From Roseococcus sp. (GTDB taxonomy: Bacteria > Pseudomonadota > Alphaproteobacteria > Acetobacterales > Acetobacteraceae): 64,000 nucleotides of DNA. The notes under the pieces are model-generated. The model had not been told where the DNA came from. It ran no database searches and saw nothing but the letters and a program-made list of their open reading frames with translations. The translations under genes were made by a program, and so were the position numbers. This document shows positions 23,127 to 29,814 of this stretch, piece by piece (the first letter of the stretch is position 1; each line of letters opens with the position of its first letter). The DNA is taken from contig JAOAIK010000040.1 in the NCBI GenBank assembly GCA_026414745.1, forward strand, positions 124,001-188,000, written 5' to 3'.

Positions 23127-23572
23127 GCCATCCCCTCCGGCGCCCAGCCCGGCGGCGCCATCTCGAAGCCGGCGAACTCGAAGGCGGGGCTGACGGTGCA
23201 GCCGAGCAGCGCCCAGTGGCCGAGCGGCTCGGCCGCCTGCCACCAGCCCTTCGGCACGAGGCGGAAGGGCGCCTGCCCCGCGCCGAGATCGGGGCCGAGC
23301 AGCCGCCGCTCCGCCCCGCGCCCGTCGGGCGAGAGGAAGAGCGCGAGCGGCGCGCCCGCATACCAGTGCCAGGCCTCGGCCGCGTCCACCCGGTGCCAGT
23401 GGCTGCGCTCGCCGGCGGCGAGAAGGTAGTAGATCGCCGTCCCCGCCCCGCGCCCGCCGCCCTCGGGCGCGTCGCGCCAGATCTCGCGGAAATGCCCGCC
23501 CTCGGGGTGCGGCCGGAGGCCGAGCGCGGCGATCACCGCCGCCGCCTCCAGCCCCGGGTCGGCGAGGTTCAT
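23123..23572 (-). CDS. Cupin domain protein (DUF985 family)
   Basis: A 149-residue beta-barrel protein. The N-terminal LGLRPHPEGGHFREIW and the central TAIYYLLAAGERSHWHRVDAAE are characteristic of DUF985 cupins, which are structurally known but mostly unassigned in function. Two or three His and a Glu could bind metal. It starts 7 nt after the gst stop and overlaps the next gene by 4 nt, placing it inside the gloB operon. Confidence 0.85.
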   Translation of the reverse strand: MNLADPGLEAAAVIAALGLRPHPEGGHFREIWRDAPEGGGRGAGTAIYYLLAAGERSHWHRVDAAEAWHWYAGAPLALFLSPDGRGAERRLLGPDLGAGQAPFRLVPKGWWQAAEPLGHWALLGCTVSPAFEFAGFEMAPPGWAPEGMA

Positions 23573-23579
23573 CGCCCCC

Positions 23580-24170
23580 TCATCCCTGCGGCACCGTCTC
23601 CGCGAAGATCGGGTTCTTCATCTGCGCCTCGTAGAAGGCGGCGAGGCGGGGGCGGCCGGGCCGCCAGTCCTCGTGGCCGAAGCGGAAGTCGAGGTAGCCG
23701 AGCGCGCACACCACGCCGAGCCGGCCGATGTCGAGCGGGCCTGCGAGCTCGCCCGCCTCCAGCGCGTCGAGGGCGCGGGTGATGGCGGCCTTCTGCCGGG
23801 CGTCGTATGTCTGCCGCCCCTCGTCCTGCGGCAGCTGCGAGGACATGCGCCGGCCCACCGCCGCGTCGAGGATGCCATCGGCCAGCGCGGCCATGGCCAG
23901 CGCCTTCCAGCGTGCCGGGCCGGGGGCGGGGAAGAGCTTGGGCCCCGTGCCGATGTGGTCGAGATACTCGCAGATGATCGGGCTGTCGTTCAGCGCCAGC
24001 CCCTCGTCGGTCACCAGCGAGGGCACCTTGGAGAGCGGGTTGTCGGCCAGCAGGTGGTCGGGGCTGAGATGCGGGTTGGAGGCCACGCGCTCGAGCGCCA
24101 GCCCGTGGTGCAGCGCCACCGCGACGCATTTGCGCACGAAGGGGCTGGCGGGGGAATAGTGGATTCGCAT
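23580..24170 (-). CDS. Glutathione S-transferase family protein
   Basis: A 196-residue GST. The thioredoxin-fold half carries the active-site-like SPASPFVRKC, the cis-proline in NPLSKVPSL and the glutathione-binding NDSPIICEYLD; the helical C-terminal half follows. It is similar in type to bacterial GSTs with Ser/Cys near the N-terminus. The start has GAGGAA upstream. It lies 11 nt after gloB, so both glutathione-linked enzymes are probably expressed together. Confidence 0.9.
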   Translation of the reverse strand: MRIHYSPASPFVRKCVAVALHHGLALERVASNPHLSPDHLLADNPLSKVPSLVTDEGLALNDSPIICEYLDHIGTGPKLFPAPGPARWKALAMAALADGILDAAVGRRMSSQLPQDEGRQTYDARQKAAITRALDALEAGELAGPLDIGRLGVVCALGYLDFRFGHEDWRPGRPRLAAFYEAQMKNPIFAETVPQG

Positions 24171-24181
24171 GGCGTTCCTCC

Positions 24182-24910
24182 TCAGCGGAAACTGTCCTTT
24201 GCGGCGCGGCGGGCGGCAAGCTCCGCCACGTCCTTCGCGCGCAGGAAGGGGTTGATGGCGTGCTCCTGCGCGATGGTGGTGGGCACGGTGGGAAGGCCCT
24301 GGGCGCGGCGCGCCTCGGCCTCGGCGGCGAAGGCCGCGATGGCGGCGTTCCCGGGCTCCACATGGCGCGCGAAGCGCAGGTTGGAGAGGGTGTATTCGTG
24401 CCCGCAGCAGACCCGCGTCTCCGGCGGCAGCGCGCCGAGCGCGCGCAGCGAGGCGAACATCTCCTCCGCCGTGCCCTCGAGCAGCCGCCCGCAGCCGGCG
24501 GCGAACATCGTGTCGCCGCACAGCACCGCGGGGCCGTCGGGGAAGTGCCAGGCGATGTGCCCGCGCGTGTGGCCGGGGGTGTCGAGGATCGCCGCCTCGC
24601 TCTCGCCCAGGCGGAAGCGGTCGCCGGGGCGCAGGGCGAGATCGAGCTTGGGCAGGCGGTGCGCGTCCGCCGCCGCGCCGGCGACCTTCGCCCCGTAGCG
24701 CGCCGCGAGCTCGGGAATGCCCGCGATGTGGTCGCCGTGGTGGTGCGTGATCAGCAGCCAGTCCAGCCGCCCGCCGCGGGCCTCGAGGAAGGCGGCCACG
24801 GGGGCGGCCTCGGCGGCGTCGGCCACCGCCACCGCTCCGGTCGCCGCGTCGCGCAGGAACCAGGCGTAGTTGTCCGTGAGGATGGGGATGGGCTCGATCG
24901 TGAGCGGCAT
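24182..24910 (-). CDS. gloB: Hydroxyacylglutathione hydrolase (glyoxalase II)
   Basis: Hydrolyses S-lactoylglutathione, completing methylglyoxal detoxification. The 242-residue metallo-beta-lactamase fold protein has the binuclear site THHHGDHIAG, GHTRGHIAWH and CGDTMFAAGCGR, and the substrate-binding CGHEYTLSNLRF, with a C-terminal helical domain. ATG 24910 gives the canonical start PLTIEPIPILTDNYAW. First gene of the minus-strand operon with gst, cupin and methyltransferase. It is divergent from another methyltransferase gene across 42 bp. Confidence 0.94.
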   Translation of the reverse strand: MPLTIEPIPILTDNYAWFLRDAATGAVAVADAAEAAPVAAFLEARGGRLDWLLITHHHGDHIAGIPELAARYGAKVAGAAADAHRLPKLDLALRPGDRFRLGESEAAILDTPGHTRGHIAWHFPDGPAVLCGDTMFAAGCGRLLEGTAEEMFASLRALGALPPETRVCCGHEYTLSNLRFARHVEPGNAAIAAFAAEAEARRAQGLPTVPTTIAQEHAINPFLRAKDVAELAARRAAKDSFR

Positions 24911-24952
24911 GGCGGCCTCCCTCGGCGGCGTGGCGCCGCCTATATCCCCCGC

Positions 24953-25690
24953 ATGAGCGGAGAGGTCCACGGCCTGGCCCAGTTCTACGCCAGCCCGGCC
25001 GGCCGGGCGGCGGCGCGGCTGATCGGCCAGCGCATCGCGGCGCTGTGGCCGGACTGCACGGGGCTCGACCTGCTCGGCCTCGGCTGGGCCGCGCCCTACA
25101 TGGGGCTCTGGGCCGGGCAGCGGGGGCGGCGCATCGCCCTGGTGCCCGCGAGCTTCGGCCCCGCCCCCGGCTGCGCCCTGACCGACGACCACGAACTGCC
25201 CCTGCCCGACCGCAGCCTGGACCGCATCCTTCTGGTGCATGGGCTGGAGGCGAGCGAGCGCGCCCGTCCCCTGCTGCGCGAATGCTGGCGCGTGCTGCGC
25301 GACGACGGGCGGATGCTGGTGGTGGCCCCCAACCGGCTGGGCTGCTGGGCGCTGTTCGACCACACCCCCTTCGGCCAGGGCCGGCCCTATTCGCGCGGGC
25401 AGTTGCAGCGGCTGCTGGAGGCGCAGCTCTTCCACGTGCTGCGGCGCGAGGCGGCCCTCTTCGTGCCGCCTTTTCCCTGGGGCTTCGCGCTGCGCGGCGC
25501 GGGGCTGTGGGAGCGCTGCGGCCGGCGGCTCGCGCGGCGCCTCGCGGGGGTGACGCTGATCGAGGCGGAGAAGGACATGTTCGCCGCCCTGCCCGCGGGG
25601 GCGGCGGCGATCGGCCGGCGCGTGGTGCAGGCCCTGCCCGCGCGCTACGCGGCGCTGGGCGAGGTCAGAGGAAACGCCCCGGATCGGTGA
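24953..25690 (+). CDS. SAM-dependent methyltransferase, divergent from gloB
   Basis: A 245-residue protein of methyltransferase-11 type: the SAM loop region LDLLGLGWAAPYMGLW, then ELPLPDRSLDRILLVHGLE and RECWRVLRDDGRMLVVAPN. The SAM motif lacks a full GxGxG, so activity is not certain. A methyltransferase next to gloB is a recurring arrangement in alphaproteobacteria. TATATC (24941-24946) ends 6 nt before the ATG and there is no ribosome site, suggesting a leaderless transcript. The 3' end overlaps the convergent membrane-protein gene by 26 bp. Confidence 0.82.
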   Translation: MSGEVHGLAQFYASPAGRAAARLIGQRIAALWPDCTGLDLLGLGWAAPYMGLWAGQRGRRIALVPASFGPAPGCALTDDHELPLPDRSLDRILLVHGLEASERARPLLRECWRVLRDDGRMLVVAPNRLGCWALFDHTPFGQGRPYSRGQLQRLLEAQLFHVLRREAALFVPPFPWGFALRGAGLWERCGRRLARRLAGVTLIEAEKDMFAALPAGAAAIGRRVVQALPARYAALGEVRGNAPDR

Positions 25691-25988
25691 TCCACTCCTC
25701 GCGCTCCCAGGCGAGCAAGGCGCGCGTCACCCTCGCCGCGCCATAGAGCCAGACGAGGAGGAGCAGCGGCTCCGTCGCCCCCACCGGCATGGCGGCCAGC
25801 GCGGCCAGCGCGCCGAGCAGCACCATCCAGAAGCTGCGCACCGCATAGGCGTGGTGCGTGGCCCAGAGCGTGCCGCGCGCCGGCCCCCAGCGATGCGCGA
25901 GCACCCCGCCCGCGAGCCAGGGCAGGCCGAGCGCGAGCCCCGCGCCGAAGAGGATGTTCACCCACAGGATGCGCCGGCGCGGCGTCAT
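25665..25988 (-). CDS. Small membrane protein, function unknown
   Basis: A 107-residue protein with about three hydrophobic segments (NILFGAGLALGLPWLAGGV, then MVLLGALAALAAMPVG, then EPLLLLVWLYGAA). The N-terminus MTPRRRILW is basic, as expected for a cytoplasmic end. Its start overlaps the rsmI stop by 4 nt, so it is translated with rsmI, and its 3' end overlaps the convergent methyltransferase gene. No named family recognised. Confidence 0.7.
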   Translation of the reverse strand: MTPRRRILWVNILFGAGLALGLPWLAGGVLAHRWGPARGTLWATHHAYAVRSFWMVLLGALAALAAMPVGATEPLLLLVWLYGAARVTRALLAWEREEWITDPGRFL

Positions 25989-26875
25989 CCCCCCGCCAGC
26001 TCCAGCGCCCGGGCATAGACGCGCTTGCGCGGCAGGCCGGTGGCGGCGGCCACGCTCGCCGCCGCGTCGCGCAGCGAGAGGCTTTCCATCGCCCGGCGCA
26101 GCAGCGCATCCAGCGCCTCGCCCTCCGCCGCGGGCGGGGGCGGGGCGGGGCCGATGCAGACCACCAGTTCGCCGCGCGCCTCATGCGCCGCGTAATGCGC
26201 GGCGAGGTCGCCCAATGGGCCGCGCCGTACCTCCTCGAAGCGCTTGGTCAGCTCCCGTGCCACCGCGGCGGGGCGCTCGGCGCCGAGCCCCTGGGCGAGC
26301 GCGGCGAGGCTGGCCGCCAGCCGGTGCGGCGCCTCGTAGAGCACGAGGGTGGCCGAGAGCCCCGCCCGCTCGAGGCCGGAGAGGCGCGCGATCTCGGCCG
26401 CCCGCGCCCCCTCCTTCGCCGGCAGGAAACCCAGGAACAGGAAGGGGTGCGGCGGCAGGCCCGAGAGGGTGAGGGCGGCGAGCGCGGCGCTCGGCCCCGG
26501 AACTGCCGTCACCGGCAGCCCGGCGGCGATGGCCGCGCGCACCAGCCGGAAGCCGGGGTCGGAGAGCAGCGGCGTGCCGGCATCGCTGACCAGGGCGAGC
26601 CGCGCCCCCTGCCGCATCCGCTCCACGAGGCGCGGGGCGAGCTCCGCCTCGTTGTGGTCGTGCAGGGCGATCATCGTCACCGAGATGCCCTGCCGCGCGA
26701 GCAGCTTCCCGGTTACCCTGCTGTCCTCGCACAGCACCGCCTCCGCCGATCGCAGGGCGGCGGCGGCGCGGGGCGAGAGATCGCCCATGTTGCCGATGGG
26801 CGTGGCGACGAGCGTGAGCCCGCCCCCGGGGAAGGGGGTGGGGGAAGGGAGGTCGGATGCGGTGTCGTTTTCCAT
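25985..26875 (-). CDS. rsmI: 16S rRNA (cytidine(1402)-2'-O)-methyltransferase
   Basis: 2'-O-methylates C1402 in the decoding centre of 16S rRNA. The 296-residue tetrapyrrole-methylase-fold protein shows LVATPIGNMGDLSPRA, CEDSRVTGKLL, LVSDAGTPLLSDPGF and VPGPSAALAALTLSG, all diagnostic. ATG 26875 is used though its ribosome site is weak. Its 5' end overlaps the 5' end of the divergent LpoA-like gene by 19 bp, so the two promoters must lie inside each other's coding sequence. The same divergent rsmI-lpoA pairing exists in E. coli. Confidence 0.94.
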   Translation of the reverse strand: MENDTASDLPSPTPFPGGGLTLVATPIGNMGDLSPRAAAALRSAEAVLCEDSRVTGKLLARQGISVTMIALHDHNEAELAPRLVERMRQGARLALVSDAGTPLLSDPGFRLVRAAIAAGLPVTAVPGPSAALAALTLSGLPPHPFLFLGFLPAKEGARAAEIARLSGLERAGLSATLVLYEAPHRLAASLAALAQGLGAERPAAVARELTKRFEEVRRGPLGDLAAHYAAHEARGELVVCIGPAPPPPAAEGEALDALLRRAMESLSLRDAAASVAAATGLPRKRVYARALELAGG

Positions 26876-27990
26876 CCTGGGGCGTGCTCGCGGCCCTGTT
26901 CCTTCCGCTGATCGGCTGCGCCCCGCAAGAGCCGCGCCGGCCCTTCCCGGCGCCGACGCGCCCCGGGCTGAGCCTCGCACCGCCGCCCGCCGCCGCGCCC
27001 GCCACGCCGGTCACCGCGCGGGTGGGGCTGCTGCTGCCGCTTTCGGGGGGCAATGCGCCGCTCGGGCAGGCCATGCTGCAGGCGGCGGAGCTTGCCCTCT
27101 ACGACCAGGGCGACCGCGGCATCGCCTTCCTGCCCCGCGACACGCGCGGCACCCCCGCCGGGGCCGAGGCGGCGGCGCGGGCGGCGGCGGCGGAAGGGGC
27201 GCGGGCCCTGGCCGGCCCCCTCACGCTCGGCGAGACGGCGGCGGTGGCGCGCGCCACGGGGCTTCCGGTCTTCGCCTTCACCTCCGACGACACCCAGGCC
27301 TCGGCCCAGGTCTGGGTGCTGGGGGTGACCCCTGCCCAGATGGTGCGGCGGGTGATGCAGGCGATGGGCGAGCAGGGGGTGCGGCGCTTCGGCCTGGTCG
27401 CGGCCGATGACGCCTTCGGCCAGCGCCTCGCCGCCGCCATGCGCGCCACCGCCGCGCTGGCGGGCTGGCCCGCCCCGGTGATCCACCTCGCGGGCCGGGG
27501 CGGGGATGTGGCCGCCGCCGCCGAGGCCATGCGCGCGGGCGGGGCGCAGGCGGTGCTGATCGGCCATGCCGGCGAGGCGGCGCGCAGCCTCGCGCAGGCG
27601 CTGGCCGCGCTGCCCGCCCCGCCGCGCCTGCTCGGCACCACGCTCTGGGCCGCCGAGCCCGGGCTCGGCAGCGAGCCCGCCCTGGCCGGCGCCCTGTTCC
27701 CCGGCCCCGATCCGACGGGGCGCGAGCGCTTCGACAGCCGCTATGCGGCCGCCTTCGAGGGCCGCCCGCCGCGCCTCGCCGGCACCGCCTATGACGCGGC
27801 CGCCCTGGCCGCGCGGACGGCACGGGAGGGAAGGCCGCCCGTCGGCATGGCCTTCCTCGGCGCCGATGGGCCGCTGCGCCTGCTGGAGGGCGGGCAGGTG
27901 CAGCGCGGCCTCGCCCTGTTCGCGCTGCGGCCGGAAGGGGAGCCCATGCTCGTGCAGCCCGCCCCGCTGCCCGGCCTGGCGGGGAGCTGA
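26857..27990 (+). CDS. Penicillin-binding protein activator, LpoA-like
   Basis: A 377-residue lipoprotein with a signal peptide and lipobox LIGC (Cys about residue 21), a Pro-rich linker, then a type I periplasmic-binding fold beginning VGLLLPLSGGNAPLGQ. E. coli LpoA spans the periplasm to stimulate PBP1A; this one lacks the long N-terminal TPR part, as is usual in alphaproteobacteria. ATG 26857 has a strong GGGAGG site 5 nt upstream. Divergent pairing with rsmI supports the assignment. A PhoR-like kinase follows after 9 nt instead of the usual yraN. Confidence 0.85.
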   Translation: MRCRFPSWGVLAALFLPLIGCAPQEPRRPFPAPTRPGLSLAPPPAAAPATPVTARVGLLLPLSGGNAPLGQAMLQAAELALYDQGDRGIAFLPRDTRGTPAGAEAAARAAAAEGARALAGPLTLGETAAVARATGLPVFAFTSDDTQASAQVWVLGVTPAQMVRRVMQAMGEQGVRRFGLVAADDAFGQRLAAAMRATAALAGWPAPVIHLAGRGGDVAAAAEAMRAGGAQAVLIGHAGEAARSLAQALAALPAPPRLLGTTLWAAEPGLGSEPALAGALFPGPDPTGRERFDSRYAAAFEGRPPRLAGTAYDAAALAARTAREGRPPVGMAFLGADGPLRLLEGGQVQRGLALFALRPEGEPMLVQPAPLPGLAGS

Positions 27991-27999
27991 CCCGGCGCG

Positions 28000-29361
28000 A
28001 TGCCCTCCCTGGCGCGTCTGCTCGCGGTCGCCGCGCTGCTCGCCGGCGCGCCGGCGGCGGCGCTGCTGCTGCTGGTGGCGACGGGCGAGCTCGCGCCGCT
28101 GCCCGGGCTGCTCGCGTTGCTGGGCTGCGCGGCGGCGGCCGGGGTGGTCGGCTGGCTGTGGCTCTCCGGCCTCGCGCGGCTGTCGGATTCGCTGCGCCGC
28201 GCCGCCACCGAGCAGGGGCCCTTCAGCGCACCGCTGCCCGTTCCCCGCCTGCCCGGCCTCGGCGAGATCGAGGAGGGGCTCGCGCGCCTCGCGCGGTCGC
28301 TGCAGGCGCGCGCCGCCCTGGTCGGACAGCTCCGCGCCGCCGACGAGGCGATCGTCGAGGCGCTGCCGGACCCGCTGCTGGTGCTCGGCCCGGACCGCGC
28401 CCTGCTGCGCGCCAACCGGGCGGCGCGGCGGCTGTTCGGCGTGGGCACGGGGCAGAGCATGGTGCTGGCGCTGCTGCGCCACCCGCTGATGGCCGCGGCG
28501 CTCGACCGCGCCCTGGCCGAGGGCGCGCCGCAGGAGCTGGACCTCACCCTGCCCGCCGCGGTGACGCGGGAGCTGACGGCGCAGGTGCTCCCCATGCACC
28601 CGCCGCTGGCCGATGGCGGGCGCATCGTGGTGGTGCTGACCGACCGCACCGCCGCCCGCGCGGTGGAGCGCATGCGCGTGGATTTCGTCGCCAACGCCTC
28701 GCACGAGCTGCGCACGCCGCTCGCCTCCATCATCGGGCTGATCGAGACGCTGCGCGGCCCCGCCGCCGACGACCCGGCGGCGCAGCAGCGCTTCCTCGCC
28801 ATCATGGCCGAGCAGTCCGAGCGCATGCGCCGGCTGGTGGACGACCTGCTCGGCCTCTCGCGCGTGGAGGCGAGCGAGCACCTGCCGCCTTCGGGCACGG
28901 CCGATGTGGCGGCGCTGCTGCGCGCCGAGGCGGCGGCGATGGAGCCGCTCTTCGCCCGGCGCGGGGTGGCGCTGCGCCTCGCCCTCTCCGAGGCGTTGCC
29001 CCCGGCCGCCCCGGCCGATGCCGACCAGATCGCCCAGGTGGCGCGCAACCTGCTGGACAATGCGCTGCGCCACGCGCGTGCCGAGGTGGCGCTCTCGGCC
29101 GCCCCGCAGGACCAGGGCGGGCGTCCGGGCCTCGTCTTCGCGGTGCGCGACGACGGGCCGGGCATCGCGCCCGAGCACATCCCCCGCCTGACCGAGCGCT
29201 TCTACCGGGTGGACCGCGGCCGCGCCCGCAGCGAGGGCAACACGGGGCTCGGCCTCGCCATCGTCAAGCACATCGTCAACCGCCATCGCGGGCAGCTTCT
29301 CATCGAGAGCGCGCCGGGCGAGGGCGCCTGCTTCCGCGTCTGGCTGCCGGCGGGGCGCTAG
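28000..29361 (+). CDS. PhoR-like sensor histidine kinase
   Basis: A 453-residue membrane kinase: two N-terminal transmembrane helices (about 5-57) with almost no periplasmic loop, a PAS-like domain around ALPDPLLVLGPDRALLRAN, HisKA with H235 in ASHELRTPLASIIGLIETL, and HATPase with NLLDNALRHA, DDGPGIAPEHI and NTGLGLAIVKHI. The layout and the GLIETLRGPAADDP segment match alphaproteobacterial PhoR, which senses phosphate through the Pst system. No phoB, phoU or pst gene follows, so it is an orphan here. It starts 9 nt after the LpoA-like gene. Confidence 0.86.
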   Translation: MPSLARLLAVAALLAGAPAAALLLLVATGELAPLPGLLALLGCAAAAGVVGWLWLSGLARLSDSLRRAATEQGPFSAPLPVPRLPGLGEIEEGLARLARSLQARAALVGQLRAADEAIVEALPDPLLVLGPDRALLRANRAARRLFGVGTGQSMVLALLRHPLMAAALDRALAEGAPQELDLTLPAAVTRELTAQVLPMHPPLADGGRIVVVLTDRTAARAVERMRVDFVANASHELRTPLASIIGLIETLRGPAADDPAAQQRFLAIMAEQSERMRRLVDDLLGLSRVEASEHLPPSGTADVAALLRAEAAAMEPLFARRGVALRLALSEALPPAAPADADQIAQVARNLLDNALRHARAEVALSAAPQDQGGRPGLVFAVRDDGPGIAPEHIPRLTERFYRVDRGRARSEGNTGLGLAIVKHIVNRHRGQLLIESAPGEGACFRVWLPAGR

Positions 29362-29389
29362 GGCGACCCGGGCAAAGCGGTTCAGGTGC

Positions 29390-29655
29390 GGCGGCGCCCT
29401 GCGGCGGCGATGCGGAGAGGGCGGCTGTGCCGGCCCAACAGGTGCTGTTCCGGCACAGGCCCGCAGGCGGGCAGGCCCGGCCCGGGCGGCGGTCCGGCGC
29501 TGTGTCCATGCCTTCGCTCCCTCGAGCCGCCGGGCTTGCGGGACGGCGTCGGCGATCCCCGTCCTCGGCGCGTGGCGGTTGGGCCCGGTCCATGCTCGGC
29601 CCCGGACGCGATCGAGACCTGGTTCCGCCTTCCGCCGCCTCCGCGCCTGCTTGCT
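29390..29655 (-). mobile_element. Relic of an IS701-like transposase C-terminus
   Basis: On the minus strand the frame reads AEPGLDRVRGRAWTGPNRHA, then PRTGIADAVPQARRLE (about 29628-29521). This closely follows the C-terminal signature I know from IS701-type transposases, EELGLDHFEGRSWTGLHRHA followed by an LMTMIAYAFLQHRRL-like segment. A basic, Pro-rich tail follows as in those proteins. The catalytic N-terminal two thirds are absent and key residues are changed, so it is a dead fragment. No terminal inverted repeats or target duplication could be identified. The family name is from memory, not a search. Confidence 0.55.
29425..29458. repeat. 9-bp inverted repeat inside the transposase relic
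   Basis: CTGTGCCGG (29425-29433) and CCGGCACAG (29450-29458) are perfect inverted copies around a 16-nt loop, followed by a second small GC hairpin. There is no T-tract. It may be a remnant IS end or a folded 3' end of the kinase mRNA; neither can be proven here. Confidence 0.4.
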
Positions 29656-29772
29656 GATCCAGCGCGCCTGCATCGGGGGTAAGCGTGCGCGCGGCGAGGT
29701 GCCGGCGGGACAGGCGGCGAAATGACGCTTCCTCTCGGTGGTCGCGCGCCGGTCGCCGATGCGGCCTGGGGA

Positions 29773-29796
29773 GCCCGCCATCGGCGGGCCTTTCTC
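29773..29796 (+). terminator. Intrinsic terminator, plus strand
   Basis: GCCCGCC (29773-29779), loop ATC and GGCGGGC (29783-29789), followed by CTTTCT. The 7-bp GC stem with a T-rich tail points to the plus strand. The nearest plus-strand gene is the PhoR-like kinase ending at 29361, with the transposase relic in between. On the minus strand the same hairpin lies 26 nt after the hybrid kinase stop but has no T-tail. Confidence 0.6.
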
Positions 29797-29814
29797 GCGC
29801 CCCCCTCGAGGGGC

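Noticed and set aside
26713-29781. A minus-strand open frame of over 1000 codons opposite the LpoA-like and PhoR-like genes
   Set aside because: Shadow of the plus-strand genes. Only its first part, beyond the kinase stop, carries a recognisable signal (the transposase relic).
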